From NCBI GenBank assembly GCA_900764755.1, contig CAAFPE010000060.1, positions 1 to 31,154 on the forward strand: a stretch of 31,154 nt of DNA. The letters are read 5' to 3'. The notes under the pieces were generated by a model. The model had not been told where the DNA came from and made no database searches. It saw only the letters and a program-made list of their open reading frames with translations. Of this stretch, positions 15,631-23,843 are shown in pieces (positions within the stretch are counted from its first letter, which is position 1; the number at the start of each line of letters is the position of its first letter). Origin of the DNA: an uncultured Oscillospiraceae bacterium (GTDB lineage Bacteria; Bacillota; Clostridia; Oscillospirales; Oscillospiraceae). The position numbers were made by a program, and so were the translations under genes.

Positions 15631-16255
15631 CCTCGATCTTGATGCGCAGTCGGCGGATATTCACATCCACGATCTTCAATTCGCCGAAATAATCCTTGCC
15701 CCATACCGCGTCCAGGATCTCCTCCCGGGACAAGGCCTTCCCCGGATTCTCCATAAACAGCTTGATGATCCCATACTCCACCTGGGTGAGCTTCACCCGC
15801 TGGCCGTTTTTCTCCAGGGTACGGTTGCGGGTGTTCAGACGGAAAGGTGCCTCCACGATCTCATCCGGAGAGGCCGTATCCTCCCCGCCTCCGGTGCGGC
15901 GGAACAGGGCGTCCACCCGGGCCGTCAGTTCCGCAGGTGAGAATGGCTTGGTCACATAGTCGTCCGCCCCGGTCATCAGGCCGGTGACCTTGTCCATCTC
16001 CTGGGTCCGGGCGGTGAGCATGATGATCCCGATCTTATTGTCCATGGCCCGGATCCGCCGGCAGACCTCAAAGCCGTCAATTCCCGGCAGCATAATGTCC
16101 AGCAGGGCCACCTTAATGCTGGGGTTCGCCTTCAAGGCAGCCAGGGCCTCCTCCCCGGTACCGGCCTCAATGGTCTCATAGCCCGCACGCTTCAGGTTGA
16201 TGACCACGAAGCTGCGGATATTCTCCTCGTCTTCCAATACCAATACTTTTCTCAT
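15566..16255 (-). CDS. OmpR/PhoB-family response regulator
   Basis: The 229-residue regulator has a receiver domain (1-115) with acidic pair Glu8-Asp9, phospho-acceptor Asp53 (LLDIMLPG) and Lys103 in VTKPF. A winged-helix DNA-binding domain (about 135-229) ends VNTVWGYGYKW, as is standard for this family. It starts 22 bp after the lipoprotein stop, so these two are co-transcribed; the cognate kinase follows. Its 3' end is duplicated downstream, with the protein itself intact. Confidence 0.95.
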   Translation of the reverse strand: MRKVLVLEDEENIRSFVVINLKRAGYETIEAGTGEEALAALKANPSIKVALLDIMLPGIDGFEVCRRIRAMDNKIGIIMLTARTQEMDKVTGLMTGADDYVTKPFSPAELTARVDALFRRTGGGEDTASPDEIVEAPFRLNTRNRTLEKNGQRVKLTQVEYGIIKLFMENPGKALSREEILDAVWGKDYFGELKIVDVNIRRLRIKIEDNPTKPTYVNTVWGYGYKWGS

Positions 16256-16277
16256 ACCTGTCTCCTTCTCCCCGCCG

Positions 16278-17714
16278 TCAATCGGACCAGCCGCTCTGGA
16301 TCAGGTGGAAGGCAGCCTGAAGGTCCGTATCGCTCATACCCAGCTCCCAACCGCTGTCATATACGGCGGCGGCATATACTGCCCCCTCCTCCTCCCGCAG
16401 GATAAAGCGGTTGGAGGCGTCCGCCCGGTCGAACTGACTGGTGAATTTATAGATGACCAGGAAGGGCGTGGGCTCCTCGCCCTCCAGGTGGTAGAAGATG
16501 ACAGACCGCTGCCCGATGGAGTCCCGCCGCCGCAGAGTGATCTCGTCCTTCCACTCCTCCGGTACGATCAGGTACCAGCCGTCGGCCACATTGTGATAGG
16601 TGGTACACACCATCGTCTTTTTCCCCGTACTGCTGTACTGGCTCCAGTCGATCAGCCAGAAGTCAGAGGCAGAGGTGTCTCCACCGTTGGGCAGGGGGAC
16701 AGGGGTGGGCAGTTCCAGCACGCCGTCCCCGTTAACGTCGGTGGGCTCCAGATCCACATAGCGGTCCAGCATCTCCCGGCTGACTCCTGTCTCATCCAGG
16801 CTCAGGTTTTTCAAGTTCCCGTCCTGATAGGTCACCACATCCACTACATGGTGTCCGTCAGACAGCTCGCTTGAGATATACAGCGCCCGAACCGGCACAT
16901 CTCCGTCCTCCTTGAGGAAGTTGGTCTCCACGCCGTTCTTTTCCACACTGGAGATCCCCATAGACAGCGGCGCGGAGGCCCGGACCATGAAGGAACCGTC
17001 CCGCCAGCCGTACAGATCCACCGCGCTGTTGGTTCCGGCCTTGTCCACCCGGACCACAGCCAGCTCGGTTCTGGTGTCCTGATCCAGATCATACAGGGCA
17101 TAGTCGTCGTATACGGTGGTCATCCACTCGGTGGCCCGCAGGGCCTCCCGGTCCGGGACCCTCTGGGTGGAGCCGCTCCCCGCCGGGGCGCTGGCCGCAT
17201 ACTGAAGGCTGCGCACCATCGCCTCCTCCAGGGAATAGGTCCCCAGCAGATAGACGCCGGTGCTCATCTGCCAGCTGACCACCACTTCCTTACAGCCGCT
17301 GCCGTTCAAATCGACATAGTCCACCCGGTAGATGGCGGTCCCGTTTCCCTCTACCATCGCGCTGACGGTATAAGTATCCTCCGCCGTCCGGGTAAAAAAG
17401 TAGATTTTCAGGGGCTTTTCTGCCTCAGACACCCGGAAAAAGGTCACAGCCGTCTCCCGCTCCCCATCCCGGTCCAAATCCTGGAGCTGGATCAGGGCAG
17501 TGTTGTCCCCGCTCATCACAGAGACGTCCTCCACCTCCACCCCGTACTCCTGGGCCAGGGCGTCCTTCACGTTCCGGATAGTCTGGGTCAGACTGAGGTA
17601 GTCCGCCGACTGCTCCGGGCTCTGATAGAGGTCCTCCGGCTCCCGAAAGAAGCAGCCGGACAGGGTCAGCAGAAGCAGCAGCAGGAGCGCCCCGCTCTGC
17701 CAGTATTTTTTCAT
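16278..17714 (-). CDS. Lipoprotein of unknown function with calcium-loop-like repeats
   Basis: I do not recognise a named family. The first 20 residues are a signal peptide ending in the lipobox LSGC, so the mature protein would be anchored at Cys21 on the outer face of the membrane. The 478-residue protein carries several D-x-[DN]-x-[DS]-G-like loops: DLDRDGERE, DLNGSGCKE, DLDQDTRTE and DVNGDGVLE. These resemble the loops of FG-GAP/VCBS repeat propellers, suggesting a calcium-binding beta-propeller; this is inference. AAAGGAGGGGG is the ribosome binding site. It is the first gene of an operon with the response regulator and kinase, so it may assist signal sensing or be the main target of the system. 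Confidence 0.8.
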   Translation of the reverse strand: MKKYWQSGALLLLLLLTLSGCFFREPEDLYQSPEQSADYLSLTQTIRNVKDALAQEYGVEVEDVSVMSGDNTALIQLQDLDRDGERETAVTFFRVSEAEKPLKIYFFTRTAEDTYTVSAMVEGNGTAIYRVDYVDLNGSGCKEVVVSWQMSTGVYLLGTYSLEEAMVRSLQYAASAPAGSGSTQRVPDREALRATEWMTTVYDDYALYDLDQDTRTELAVVRVDKAGTNSAVDLYGWRDGSFMVRASAPLSMGISSVEKNGVETNFLKEDGDVPVRALYISSELSDGHHVVDVVTYQDGNLKNLSLDETGVSREMLDRYVDLEPTDVNGDGVLELPTPVPLPNGGDTSASDFWLIDWSQYSSTGKKTMVCTTYHNVADGWYLIVPEEWKDEITLRRRDSIGQRSVIFYHLEGEEPTPFLVIYKFTSQFDRADASNRFILREEEGAVYAAAVYDSGWELGMSDTDLQAAFHLIQSGWSD

Positions 17715-17855
17715 GCCACCCCCTCCTTTCCCACAAGGGTCAAACAGGATCCCTCCCCCGCCGCCCCGCAGAAGCCGGGCGGTCCAGGCCCGGCCAGAAG
17801 GCAGAGGAGCGGACTCCCGCCAAGAGATCCAGATCGCGTGCAGTACGCATAGATA

Positions 17856-17889
17856 ATGGTATCATACCATAAAGGCGCGGCAAAAGCAA
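17856..17889 (-). promoter_or_regulatory. Promoter and overlapping palindrome of the lipoprotein/two-component operon
   Basis: On the minus strand TTGCTT (17884-17889) and TATGAT (17861-17866) are 17 bp apart. A 15-bp palindrome ATGGTATCATACCAT (17856-17870) covers the -10 box and is a candidate operator. The leader to the lipoprotein start is about 140 nt and holds no other clear feature. Confidence 0.7.
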
Positions 17890-17913
17890 AAGAATCCGGA
17901 TTTTTGTTTTCCA

Positions 17914-17960
17914 AAAAATACGGGCCGCGGTCTATCCTCTTTAGGACAGACTGCGGCCCG
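17914..17960 (-). terminator. Terminator of the second two-component operon
   Basis: CGGGCCGCGGTCT (17921-17933) pairs with AGACTGCGGCCCG (17948-17960) with one wobble. On the minus strand it is followed by TATTTTTT. Confidence 0.85.
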
Positions 17961-17984
17961 ACAGCAGGGACGTCTGATTCTGTT

Positions 17985-20018
17985 TTATGATGACTGGGGC
18001 AGGGTGACGATCGCTTTGAACAGGTCTCCGTCCACCGCCAGCTCGAAGGTCCCGCCCTGGAGCTCCGTCAAACTCCGGGCGATGGACAGCCCCAGGCCGG
18101 AGCCCTCGGTGCTCCGGGACTCCTCCCCCCGGACAAAGCGCTCCATCAGCCGCTCCGGCGGCACATTCAGCGCCTCCCGGGAGATATTTTTCACTGACAG
18201 GCTCACGCTCCCCTTGCCCCGGACCAGTTCAATATAGACCCGGGTGCCCTCCAGGGCATATTTTGCACAGTTGGAAAGCAGGTTGTCGATGACCCGCCAC
18301 AGGTGCCGGCCGTCGGCGTAGACATAACTCTCCCCCTCCGGCACGGTACACACCACAGCCAGCTGCTTCTCCTCCAGCTTCTCCTCGTACTCCCCCAGCG
18401 CCTGGTCCAGCAGCTGGGCCATCCCGATCTTCTCCCGGTTCACCGCCAGCACCCCTGTGGACGCCTTGCTGGCCTCCACCAGGTCCTCCGTCAGCTTCTT
18501 CAGCCGCTGGGATTTCCGGTCCAGCACCTCGATATAGGTCTGGGCCCTGGGGTCGGTCTGATCGGTGGTTTTCAGAAGGTTGACATAGTTGATGATGGAG
18601 GTCAGGGGGGTTTTCAGGTCGTGGGATACGTTGGTGATCAGCTCCGCCTTGAAGCGCTCGCTCTTCATCTGTTCGTTCACTGCGGTGGTCAGTCCGCCGG
18701 AGATGTTATTCAGCGCCTCGGCGTGGCCCCTCAGGTCCGCCGGAAGGTGGGTGGTCTCGATCTGGTGGTTCAGGTTGCCGGCGGCGATGATCTCCGTCCC
18801 CTTCCGCACTCGGCCGAAGCCGGCGGACCACCAGCACAGGCCCATCAGCACCACCAGGTTCACCGCCGCCCCAGGCAGGGGATACCAGTAGCGGAAGGGC
18901 CAAAGATGGTCCACCGCAAAGACGGCCCCCAGATACAGCAGAAAGCACAGCACTGTTTTCCAGGTGAGAGGCAGTTCCCGGAAAAACACAGAAAACCGCT
19001 TCCACAGGAAGCTTACCACCCTGCACAGCAAGGTGGTCCGGGCCAGGGCCCGGACCCGCAGCCGAACTGTGACCGTCCGAAGAAACAGGGCCGCCAGCAG
19101 CGTCCAGCCTGTAATGGCCGCGGTCCCGGCGATACACAGCGTGTCCAGCTGCCCGTGGTCCGCCCGGTACACCGCCCAGAACCAATGGCTCTCATACTCG
19201 GTCAGCAGCACCAGAAGCAGCGCCGTTCCACCGACAAGCAGCAGGACCCACACCTCAGTAAAGATCCGATCCAGCCAGGGCAGGGCGGCCTCCTCCCCCT
19301 CCGTCCTGCGCCCGGAGGCCCACAACAGGAAGGTCAGCAGCCCGGCCGCCGCCGCGGCAAAGCTCAGCGCAAGGGTCAGATAGAAGGCAAAATTCATCTG
19401 ACAGCGGGCAAACTCCTGCTCCAGGCGGGAAAATTCGTCCTGGACCTCCATCCGGTCCGGCTTCAGCACCCCGCAGCGGAGCACTACACTATCCTCCTTC
19501 GCCACCGCAGCGGGCGTGCTGTAAATCAGGGCTCCATCCCCCTCCACCACGGAAAATTCCGGAAGCATCTCAGACTCCAGCGCCATCTGGCCTGCTCCGG
19601 AAGCAGTGAGCCGCAGATAGTAGACCTGAGACACCAGAGCCTCCAGGCCGGAGTCCCCCTCCAAATTGCCAAGCAGCACCTGGCTCCCATCCGCACTCAG
19701 GATCTGGTAACGGAAGCTGGTCTGCTTCGAGTCCAGCTGCTCCCCCAGCTGCTCCAGCTGCTCCCGGCAGGTCTGCCGGTCCACATAATCCAATGTGTCA
19801 TCCTTCAGCTGAAGCTGACAGGACAGCAGCTCCAGCACCTGCTGCTCCCGTTCCTCCACCATCTGTGCGAACACGCCGGTCTCCCTGGCGTTGTCCAGGC
19901 CCTGGCACCAGGCGCCCCGCACACACTGAAAGCCAAAGAATACCGCCCCGCTGACCATGGCCAGGAGCAGGATCCAGGCCCCCACCCGGACGGGCAGGCT
20001 GTCCCGCAGCTTTTTCAC
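17985..20018 (-). CDS. Large multi-pass sensor histidine kinase
   Basis: The 677-residue kinase has TM1 at about 13-30 and an outside domain of about 175 residues. Four or five further membrane segments follow (about 208-232, 256-273, 295-315, 352-370 and 383-398). A short HAMP-like linker comes next (about 400-445). HisKA has His466 in TNVSHDLKTPL, and HATPase_c has NLLSNCAKYAL and GSGLGLSIARSL. The start is a GTG directly after the regulator stop (TGA then GTG, no gap) with a GGGGGG site, so translation is coupled. Kinases of this shape are common in Clostridia beside VanR-like regulators. The signal is unknown; no transporter is adjacent. Confidence 0.92.
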   Translation of the reverse strand: MKKLRDSLPVRVGAWILLLAMVSGAVFFGFQCVRGAWCQGLDNARETGVFAQMVEEREQQVLELLSCQLQLKDDTLDYVDRQTCREQLEQLGEQLDSKQTSFRYQILSADGSQVLLGNLEGDSGLEALVSQVYYLRLTASGAGQMALESEMLPEFSVVEGDGALIYSTPAAVAKEDSVVLRCGVLKPDRMEVQDEFSRLEQEFARCQMNFAFYLTLALSFAAAAAGLLTFLLWASGRRTEGEEAALPWLDRIFTEVWVLLLVGGTALLLVLLTEYESHWFWAVYRADHGQLDTLCIAGTAAITGWTLLAALFLRTVTVRLRVRALARTTLLCRVVSFLWKRFSVFFRELPLTWKTVLCFLLYLGAVFAVDHLWPFRYWYPLPGAAVNLVVLMGLCWWSAGFGRVRKGTEIIAAGNLNHQIETTHLPADLRGHAEALNNISGGLTTAVNEQMKSERFKAELITNVSHDLKTPLTSIINYVNLLKTTDQTDPRAQTYIEVLDRKSQRLKKLTEDLVEASKASTGVLAVNREKIGMAQLLDQALGEYEEKLEEKQLAVVCTVPEGESYVYADGRHLWRVIDNLLSNCAKYALEGTRVYIELVRGKGSVSLSVKNISREALNVPPERLMERFVRGEESRSTEGSGLGLSIARSLTELQGGTFELAVDGDLFKAIVTLPQSS

Positions 20019-20714
20019 TCAGATCCCCCCCTTGTCCATCTTATAGCCCAGTCCCCACACCACCTTCAGATACCGGGGGTCCGCGGGGTCGATTTCGATC
20101 TTCTCCCGCAGGTGGCGGATATGGACGGCCACTGTGTTTTCCGAGCCATAGGCCGGGTCGTTCCAGACCTGCTCATAGATCTGGGCGGAGGAGAACACCT
20201 GCCCCGGGTGGGTCATCAGCAGGCGCAGGATGTTGTACTCAATAGGGGTCAGAGCCACCGGCTCCCCGTCCACCGTCACCTGCTTGGCCCCGTCGTCCAT
20301 GGCGATGGGGCCCACGGTCAGCAGGCCGGGGCCCTTCTCCGCGCCCCCCAGGGAGGTGTACCGCCGCAGCTGGCTCTTCACCCGTGCGATCACCTCCAGG
20401 GGGTTGAAAGGCTTGGTGATATAGTCGTCCGCGCCGATGTTCAGCCCCAGGATCTTGTCCGCGTCCTCGCTCTTGGCGGTTAGGAGGATGATGGGGATAT
20501 TGCTCCCCTCCCGCAGCCGGGCGGTGGCCCGGATCCCGTCCAGCTCCGGCATCATAATGTCCATCAGGATCAGGTGGACCTCATTCCGCTCCACGGCCTG
20601 GATAGCCTCCAGGCCGTTGTACGCCTTCAGTGTGCGGTAGCCCTCGCTGGTGAGATAGATGTCCAGCGCGGACACGATGTCCCTGTCGTCATCGCAGATC
20701 AGAATGGTGTGCAT
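20019..20714 (-). CDS. OmpR/VanR-like response regulator
   Basis: The 231-residue regulator has a receiver domain with Asp8-Asp9-Asp10, phospho-acceptor Asp52 (LMDIMMPELDG) and Lys101 in ITKPFNPLEV. A winged-helix domain ends KVVWGLGYKMDK. It is the first gene of a two-gene operon with the large kinase and has its own promoter with spaced repeats that may be autoregulatory sites. Confidence 0.95.
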   Translation of the reverse strand: MHTILICDDDRDIVSALDIYLTSEGYRTLKAYNGLEAIQAVERNEVHLILMDIMMPELDGIRATARLREGSNIPIILLTAKSEDADKILGLNIGADDYITKPFNPLEVIARVKSQLRRYTSLGGAEKGPGLLTVGPIAMDDGAKQVTVDGEPVALTPIEYNILRLLMTHPGQVFSSAQIYEQVWNDPAYGSENTVAVHIRHLREKIEIDPADPRYLKVVWGLGYKMDKGGI

Positions 20715-20758
20715 AGCCTCTTGTCCCCTCTCCTCATTCGGATGTACTTCTGACCTCT

Positions 20759-20804
20759 AGCATAGCACAGACTCTTTAAGATGCAAGGGCCAAAATCTTA
20801 AGAA
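20759..20804 (-). promoter_or_regulatory. Promoter with direct repeats upstream of the VanR-like regulator
   Basis: On the minus strand TTGCAT (20781-20786) and TATGCT (20759-20764) are 16 bp apart. TTAAGA occurs on the plus strand at 20776-20781 and 20798-20803, 22 bp apart (two helical turns), at and just upstream of the -35 box. That fits tandem binding of an OmpR-type dimer. Confidence 0.55.
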
Positions 20805-20861
20805 CTTCTGAATTTTCCCCCGGAGCGCCCGGCAGTCTCCTCGTTCTTCGCACTCCTGCCA

Positions 20862-20893
20862 TTAAAAACGGACGGCTCACGCCGTCCGCTTTT
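20862..20893 (-). terminator. Terminator after the thioesterase
   Basis: CGGACGG (20869-20875) and CCGTCCG (20882-20888) form a 7-bp stem with T runs on both sides. On the minus strand it follows the thioesterase gene. Confidence 0.8.
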
Positions 20894-20918
20894 GATGGGG
20901 CTCCCCACAGCCCAAGGA

Positions 20919-21302
20919 TCAGTCCTGTTTCTGCTCCGCCTTCTCCTGGATCCCCTTGGGGGCGACCATGATCCGGAGGTGGGAGCCCTCGCCGCACTTG
21001 CCCTTCTCGTCGTTCACCTCAATGTCGAACCACATCTTCCGCCGCTCGATGGAGCGCAGGCGTGCGGTGGCGCTCACCTTCATCCCCACGGGGGTGGGAG
21101 CCAGATGGCGGCAGTGGATCTCCGCCCCCACGGTGGTCATCCCATCGTCCAGATAGGCTTTCGCCAGCTCCAGGGCCGCAGCCTCCATCAGCGCCACCAT
21201 GTTGGGGGTGGACAGGATCTTGGAGCCGGCGCTCCCAATGCGCTTGGCTGTCATCTCATCGGTGACCTCCCAGGTCAGCGTGTATTCCGTCGGTTTTTCC
21301 AT
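20919..21302 (-). CDS. FlK-like hotdog-fold thioesterase
   Basis: The 127-residue protein matches the fluoroacetyl-CoA thioesterase (FlK) group of hotdog thioesterases. The family catalytic residues Thr, Glu and His fall at Thr32 (STPNMVALME), Glu40 and His66 (RHLAPTPVG). The spacings of 8 and 26 are the same as FlK Thr42/Glu50/His76. It probably hydrolyses a short acyl-CoA in the cytoplasm; activity on fluoroacetyl-CoA itself is unlikely in most relatives. The ATG at 21302 has a GGGAGAA site; the in-frame extension to 21362 is not needed. It stands alone before a terminator. Confidence 0.85.
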   Translation of the reverse strand: MEKPTEYTLTWEVTDEMTAKRIGSAGSKILSTPNMVALMEAAALELAKAYLDDGMTTVGAEIHCRHLAPTPVGMKVSATARLRSIERRKMWFDIEVNDEKGKCGEGSHLRIMVAPKGIQEKAEQKQD

Positions 21303-21431
21303 CACAGCAGTTCTCCCTTCCGGTCCTGTGCGGACCCTTCCGCTTTCCAGTGTACCACACACCGCCGCACGCTGTAAAGCGGGAAGGCCCCTCCCTCCCC
21401 GATATTTTTGTGAGATCTGTCATATTTTATC

Positions 21432-21460
21432 TTTCAAAGTGCCGCCCGCTATGCTATAAT
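21432..21460 (+). promoter_or_regulatory. Extended -10 promoter of the EamA transporter
   Basis: A TGC-TATAAT extended -10 (TATAAT at 21455-21460) with a weak -35 TTTCAA (21432-21437) at 17 bp lies 30 bp upstream of the GTG start. Confidence 0.65.
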
Positions 21461-21489
21461 GCTCTCATCAAGCATAGGGAGGGAGCGCT

Positions 21490-22386
21490 GTGCACACACA
21501 GCTGAAAGCGGACCTGATGCTGGTCCTGGTCACCTTCTTCTGGGGGATCTCCTATCTCCTCACCGACCTGGCGCTGACGGAGGTGGGGGTGTTCAGCCTC
21601 AACGCCATCCGGTTCCTGCTGGCCTTTGCAGTAGGGGGCCTGTGCTTTCTCCCCCGGCTGCGCCATCCCAGCGCCGCCACCCTCAAGACCGCCATTGCCA
21701 CCGGAGCGGCCCTGTTCTGCGTGTACACCGCCACCACCTTCGGGGTCAAGTACACCAGCCTGTCCAACGCCGGCTTTCTGTGCGCCCTGCCGGTGGTCTT
21801 TACCCCCCTGCTGGACTTCCTGTTCTTCCGCCGCAGACCCTCCCGTAAGCTGGCTCTGGTGCTGGTCATGGCGGTGACTGGCATCGCCCTGCTCACCCTG
21901 TCCGATGATCTGCGCCCTGCCCTGGGGGACGTCCTGTGCATCCTGTGCGCCCTGTCCAACGCCGTCTACCTCATCATCACAGAGCGGGCAGTGGCCCGTC
22001 CGGAGGTAGACGCCTTCCAGCTGGGGGTCTATCAGCAGCTGGTCACCGGCCTGGGGATGCTGGTCCTCAGCATCTTTCTGGAGGGGCCTGACCTCCCCCG
22101 GACCCCCGCCGTCTGGGCTTCCGTCCTGGTGCTCTCCCTGTTCTGCACTGGAGCCGCCTTCCTGATCCAGTCAGTAGCTCTTCAATACACCACCGCCTCC
22201 CATGTGGGTGTCATCTTCTGTCTGGAGCCGGTATTCAACTCCATCTTCGCCTTCTTTGTGGCCCACGAGGTCCTCTCCCCCCGGGCTTACGCGGGCGCGG
22301 CCCTGTTGATGCTGGGTATTCTGGTGATGGAGGTGGACCTGTCCGCTCTGCTTCGACCCCTTCGGCGGAAAAACTCCCGGCCCTGA
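21490..22386 (+). CDS. EamA/DMT-superfamily transporter
   Basis: The 298-residue membrane protein has ten hydrophobic segments in two EamA repeats. The first begins MLVLVTFFWGISYLLTDLAL with FSLNAIRFLLAF. The second contains ALSNAVYLIITERAV and ends near FCLEPVFNSIFAFFV, the usual EamA signature. It probably exports or imports an amino acid or similar metabolite; the substrate cannot be inferred. The start is GTG at 21490, preceded by AGGGAGGGAG. It is a single gene, convergent with nfnB/gltA. Confidence 0.92.
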   Translation: MHTQLKADLMLVLVTFFWGISYLLTDLALTEVGVFSLNAIRFLLAFAVGGLCFLPRLRHPSAATLKTAIATGAALFCVYTATTFGVKYTSLSNAGFLCALPVVFTPLLDFLFFRRRPSRKLALVLVMAVTGIALLTLSDDLRPALGDVLCILCALSNAVYLIITERAVARPEVDAFQLGVYQQLVTGLGMLVLSIFLEGPDLPRTPAVWASVLVLSLFCTGAAFLIQSVALQYTTASHVGVIFCLEPVFNSIFAFFVAHEVLSPRAYAGAALLMLGILVMEVDLSALLRPLRRKNSRP

Positions 22387-22407
22387 CCGGTCCCGACACA
22401 AAAACAC

Positions 22408-22436
22408 GCGGGGCGCTGCCGTTGGCAGCGCCCCGC
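22408..22436. terminator. Terminator between EamA transporter and nfnB
   Basis: A perfect 13-bp stem (22408-22420 with 22424-22436) with a 3-nt loop is followed on the minus strand by GTGTTTTTG. It lies between convergent genes and may act on both strands. Confidence 0.85.
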
Positions 22437-22457
22437 ATATTGTTTATGGACTCTGGA

Positions 22458-23843
22458 TCAGCCCTTGCTCTTGATGTACGCGTCGATGGACTTGGCCGCG
22501 TGCTTACCGGCACCCATGGCCAGAATGACCGTGGCGGCTCCGGTGGCGGCATCGCCGCCGGCGAACACGCCGGGCAGGCTGGTCTGACCGTTCTCGTCGG
22601 CGGCCACACAGCCCTTCCGGGTCTTTTCCAGGCCCTCGGTACCCTTGGTGCTCATGGGATTGGGAGAGGTGCCCAGCGCCATAATGACCGCATCGGCCTC
22701 CATCTTGAACTCGCTGCCCTCCATGGGGACAGGGCGGCGGCGGCCGGAGGCGTCAGGCTCGCCCAGCTCCATCCGGATACAGGTCATGGACTGGACATGG
22801 CCCTTCTCATCCCCCTCGATGGAAATGGGATTGGTGAGCAGGTCGAAAATGATGCCCTCCTCCTTGGCGTGGTGGACCTCCTCGGCACGGGCGGGGAGTT
22901 CCGCCTCGGAGCGGCGGTAGACGATGTGGACCTCGGCCCCCAGGCGCTTGGCGCACCGGGCGGCATCCATGGCCACGTTGCCGCCGCCCACCACGGCCAC
23001 CTTCTTGTTGTGGAGGATGGGGGTCTCGCTGCCATCCTGATAGGCCTTCATCAGGTTGATGCGGGTGAGGTACTCGTTGGCGGAGTAGACACCCACCAGC
23101 CCCTCGCCGGGGATCTTCATAAACATGGGCAGGCCGGCGCCGGAGGCGACGAACACCGCCTCATAGCCCCGCTCGAACAGTTCGGGGATGGTGAGGACCT
23201 TGCCGATGACCATGTTCAGCTCGATGTCCACCCCCATCTTCTCCAGGTTGGACACCTCCCGGGCCACGATGGCCTTGGGCAGACGGAACTCCGGGATGCC
23301 GTAGGTCAGCACGCCGCCAGCGGTGTGGAATGCCTCGAACACCGTGACGTCATAGCCCATACGGGCCAACTCCCCGGCGCAGGTCAGGCCGGCAGGGCCG
23401 GAGCCGATGACCGCCGTCTTGTGGCCGTTCTTGGGGGCGGTGGCCACATTGGCAATGCCCTGCTGGGCCGCCCAGTCGGCCACAAAGCGCTCCACCCGGC
23501 CGATGGCCACGGGCTCACCCTTCACGCCCCGGACGCACTTACCCTCACACTGGTTCTCCTGGGGGCATACGCGGCCGGAAATGGCAGGCAGGGCATTGGC
23601 GTTGGACAGGATCTCATAGGCGGCGGCGATGTCGCCCTCTGCCACCTTGGCCAGGAAGTCAGGGATGGGAATGCCCACGGGGCAGCCGCTGACGCAGGCG
23701 GGGTTTTTACAGTGGATGCACCGCTGGGCCTCGTTCATGGCCTGCTCCAGGGTATAGCCCTGGGCCACCTCCAGGAAGTTGGCGTTGCGGACCTGGGGAT
23801 CCTGCTCCGGCATGGGAGTCTTGGTCATCTGCATATTAGCCAT
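22458..23843 (-). CDS. gltA: NADPH-dependent glutamate synthase small-subunit-like flavoprotein (NfnB/GltA type)
   Basis: The 461-residue protein has N-terminal [4Fe-4S] cysteines (CIHCKNPACVSGCPVG and CPQENQCEGKC), an FAD-binding VIGSGPAGLTCAGEL, an NADPH-binding VVGGGNVAMDAAR, and the C-terminal GVFAGGDAATGAATV. Databases often name it glutamate synthase small subunit GltA. Because it directly follows an NfnA-like gene, the pair is better read as NfnAB, which couples NADH, NADPH and ferredoxin by flavin-based electron bifurcation. No glutamate synthase large subunit is nearby. The ATG at 23843 has GGAGG upstream and overlaps the nfnA stop by 8 bp; the in-frame extension to 23897 lies inside nfnA. 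Confidence 0.9.
   Translation of the reverse strand: MANMQMTKTPMPEQDPQVRNANFLEVAQGYTLEQAMNEAQRCIHCKNPACVSGCPVGIPIPDFLAKVAEGDIAAAYEILSNANALPAISGRVCPQENQCEGKCVRGVKGEPVAIGRVERFVADWAAQQGIANVATAPKNGHKTAVIGSGPAGLTCAGELARMGYDVTVFEAFHTAGGVLTYGIPEFRLPKAIVAREVSNLEKMGVDIELNMVIGKVLTIPELFERGYEAVFVASGAGLPMFMKIPGEGLVGVYSANEYLTRINLMKAYQDGSETPILHNKKVAVVGGGNVAMDAARCAKRLGAEVHIVYRRSEAELPARAEEVHHAKEEGIIFDLLTNPISIEGDEKGHVQSMTCIRMELGEPDASGRRRPVPMEGSEFKMEADAVIMALGTSPNPMSTKGTEGLEKTRKGCVAADENGQTSLPGVFAGGDAATGAATVILAMGAGKHAAKSIDAYIKSKG

Noticed and set aside
18303..20483. A 726-codon plus-strand frame opposite the second two-component system.
   Set aside because: Antisense shadow of the kinase and regulator; composition rich in His, Gln and Pro without domains, while the minus strand has complete motifs.
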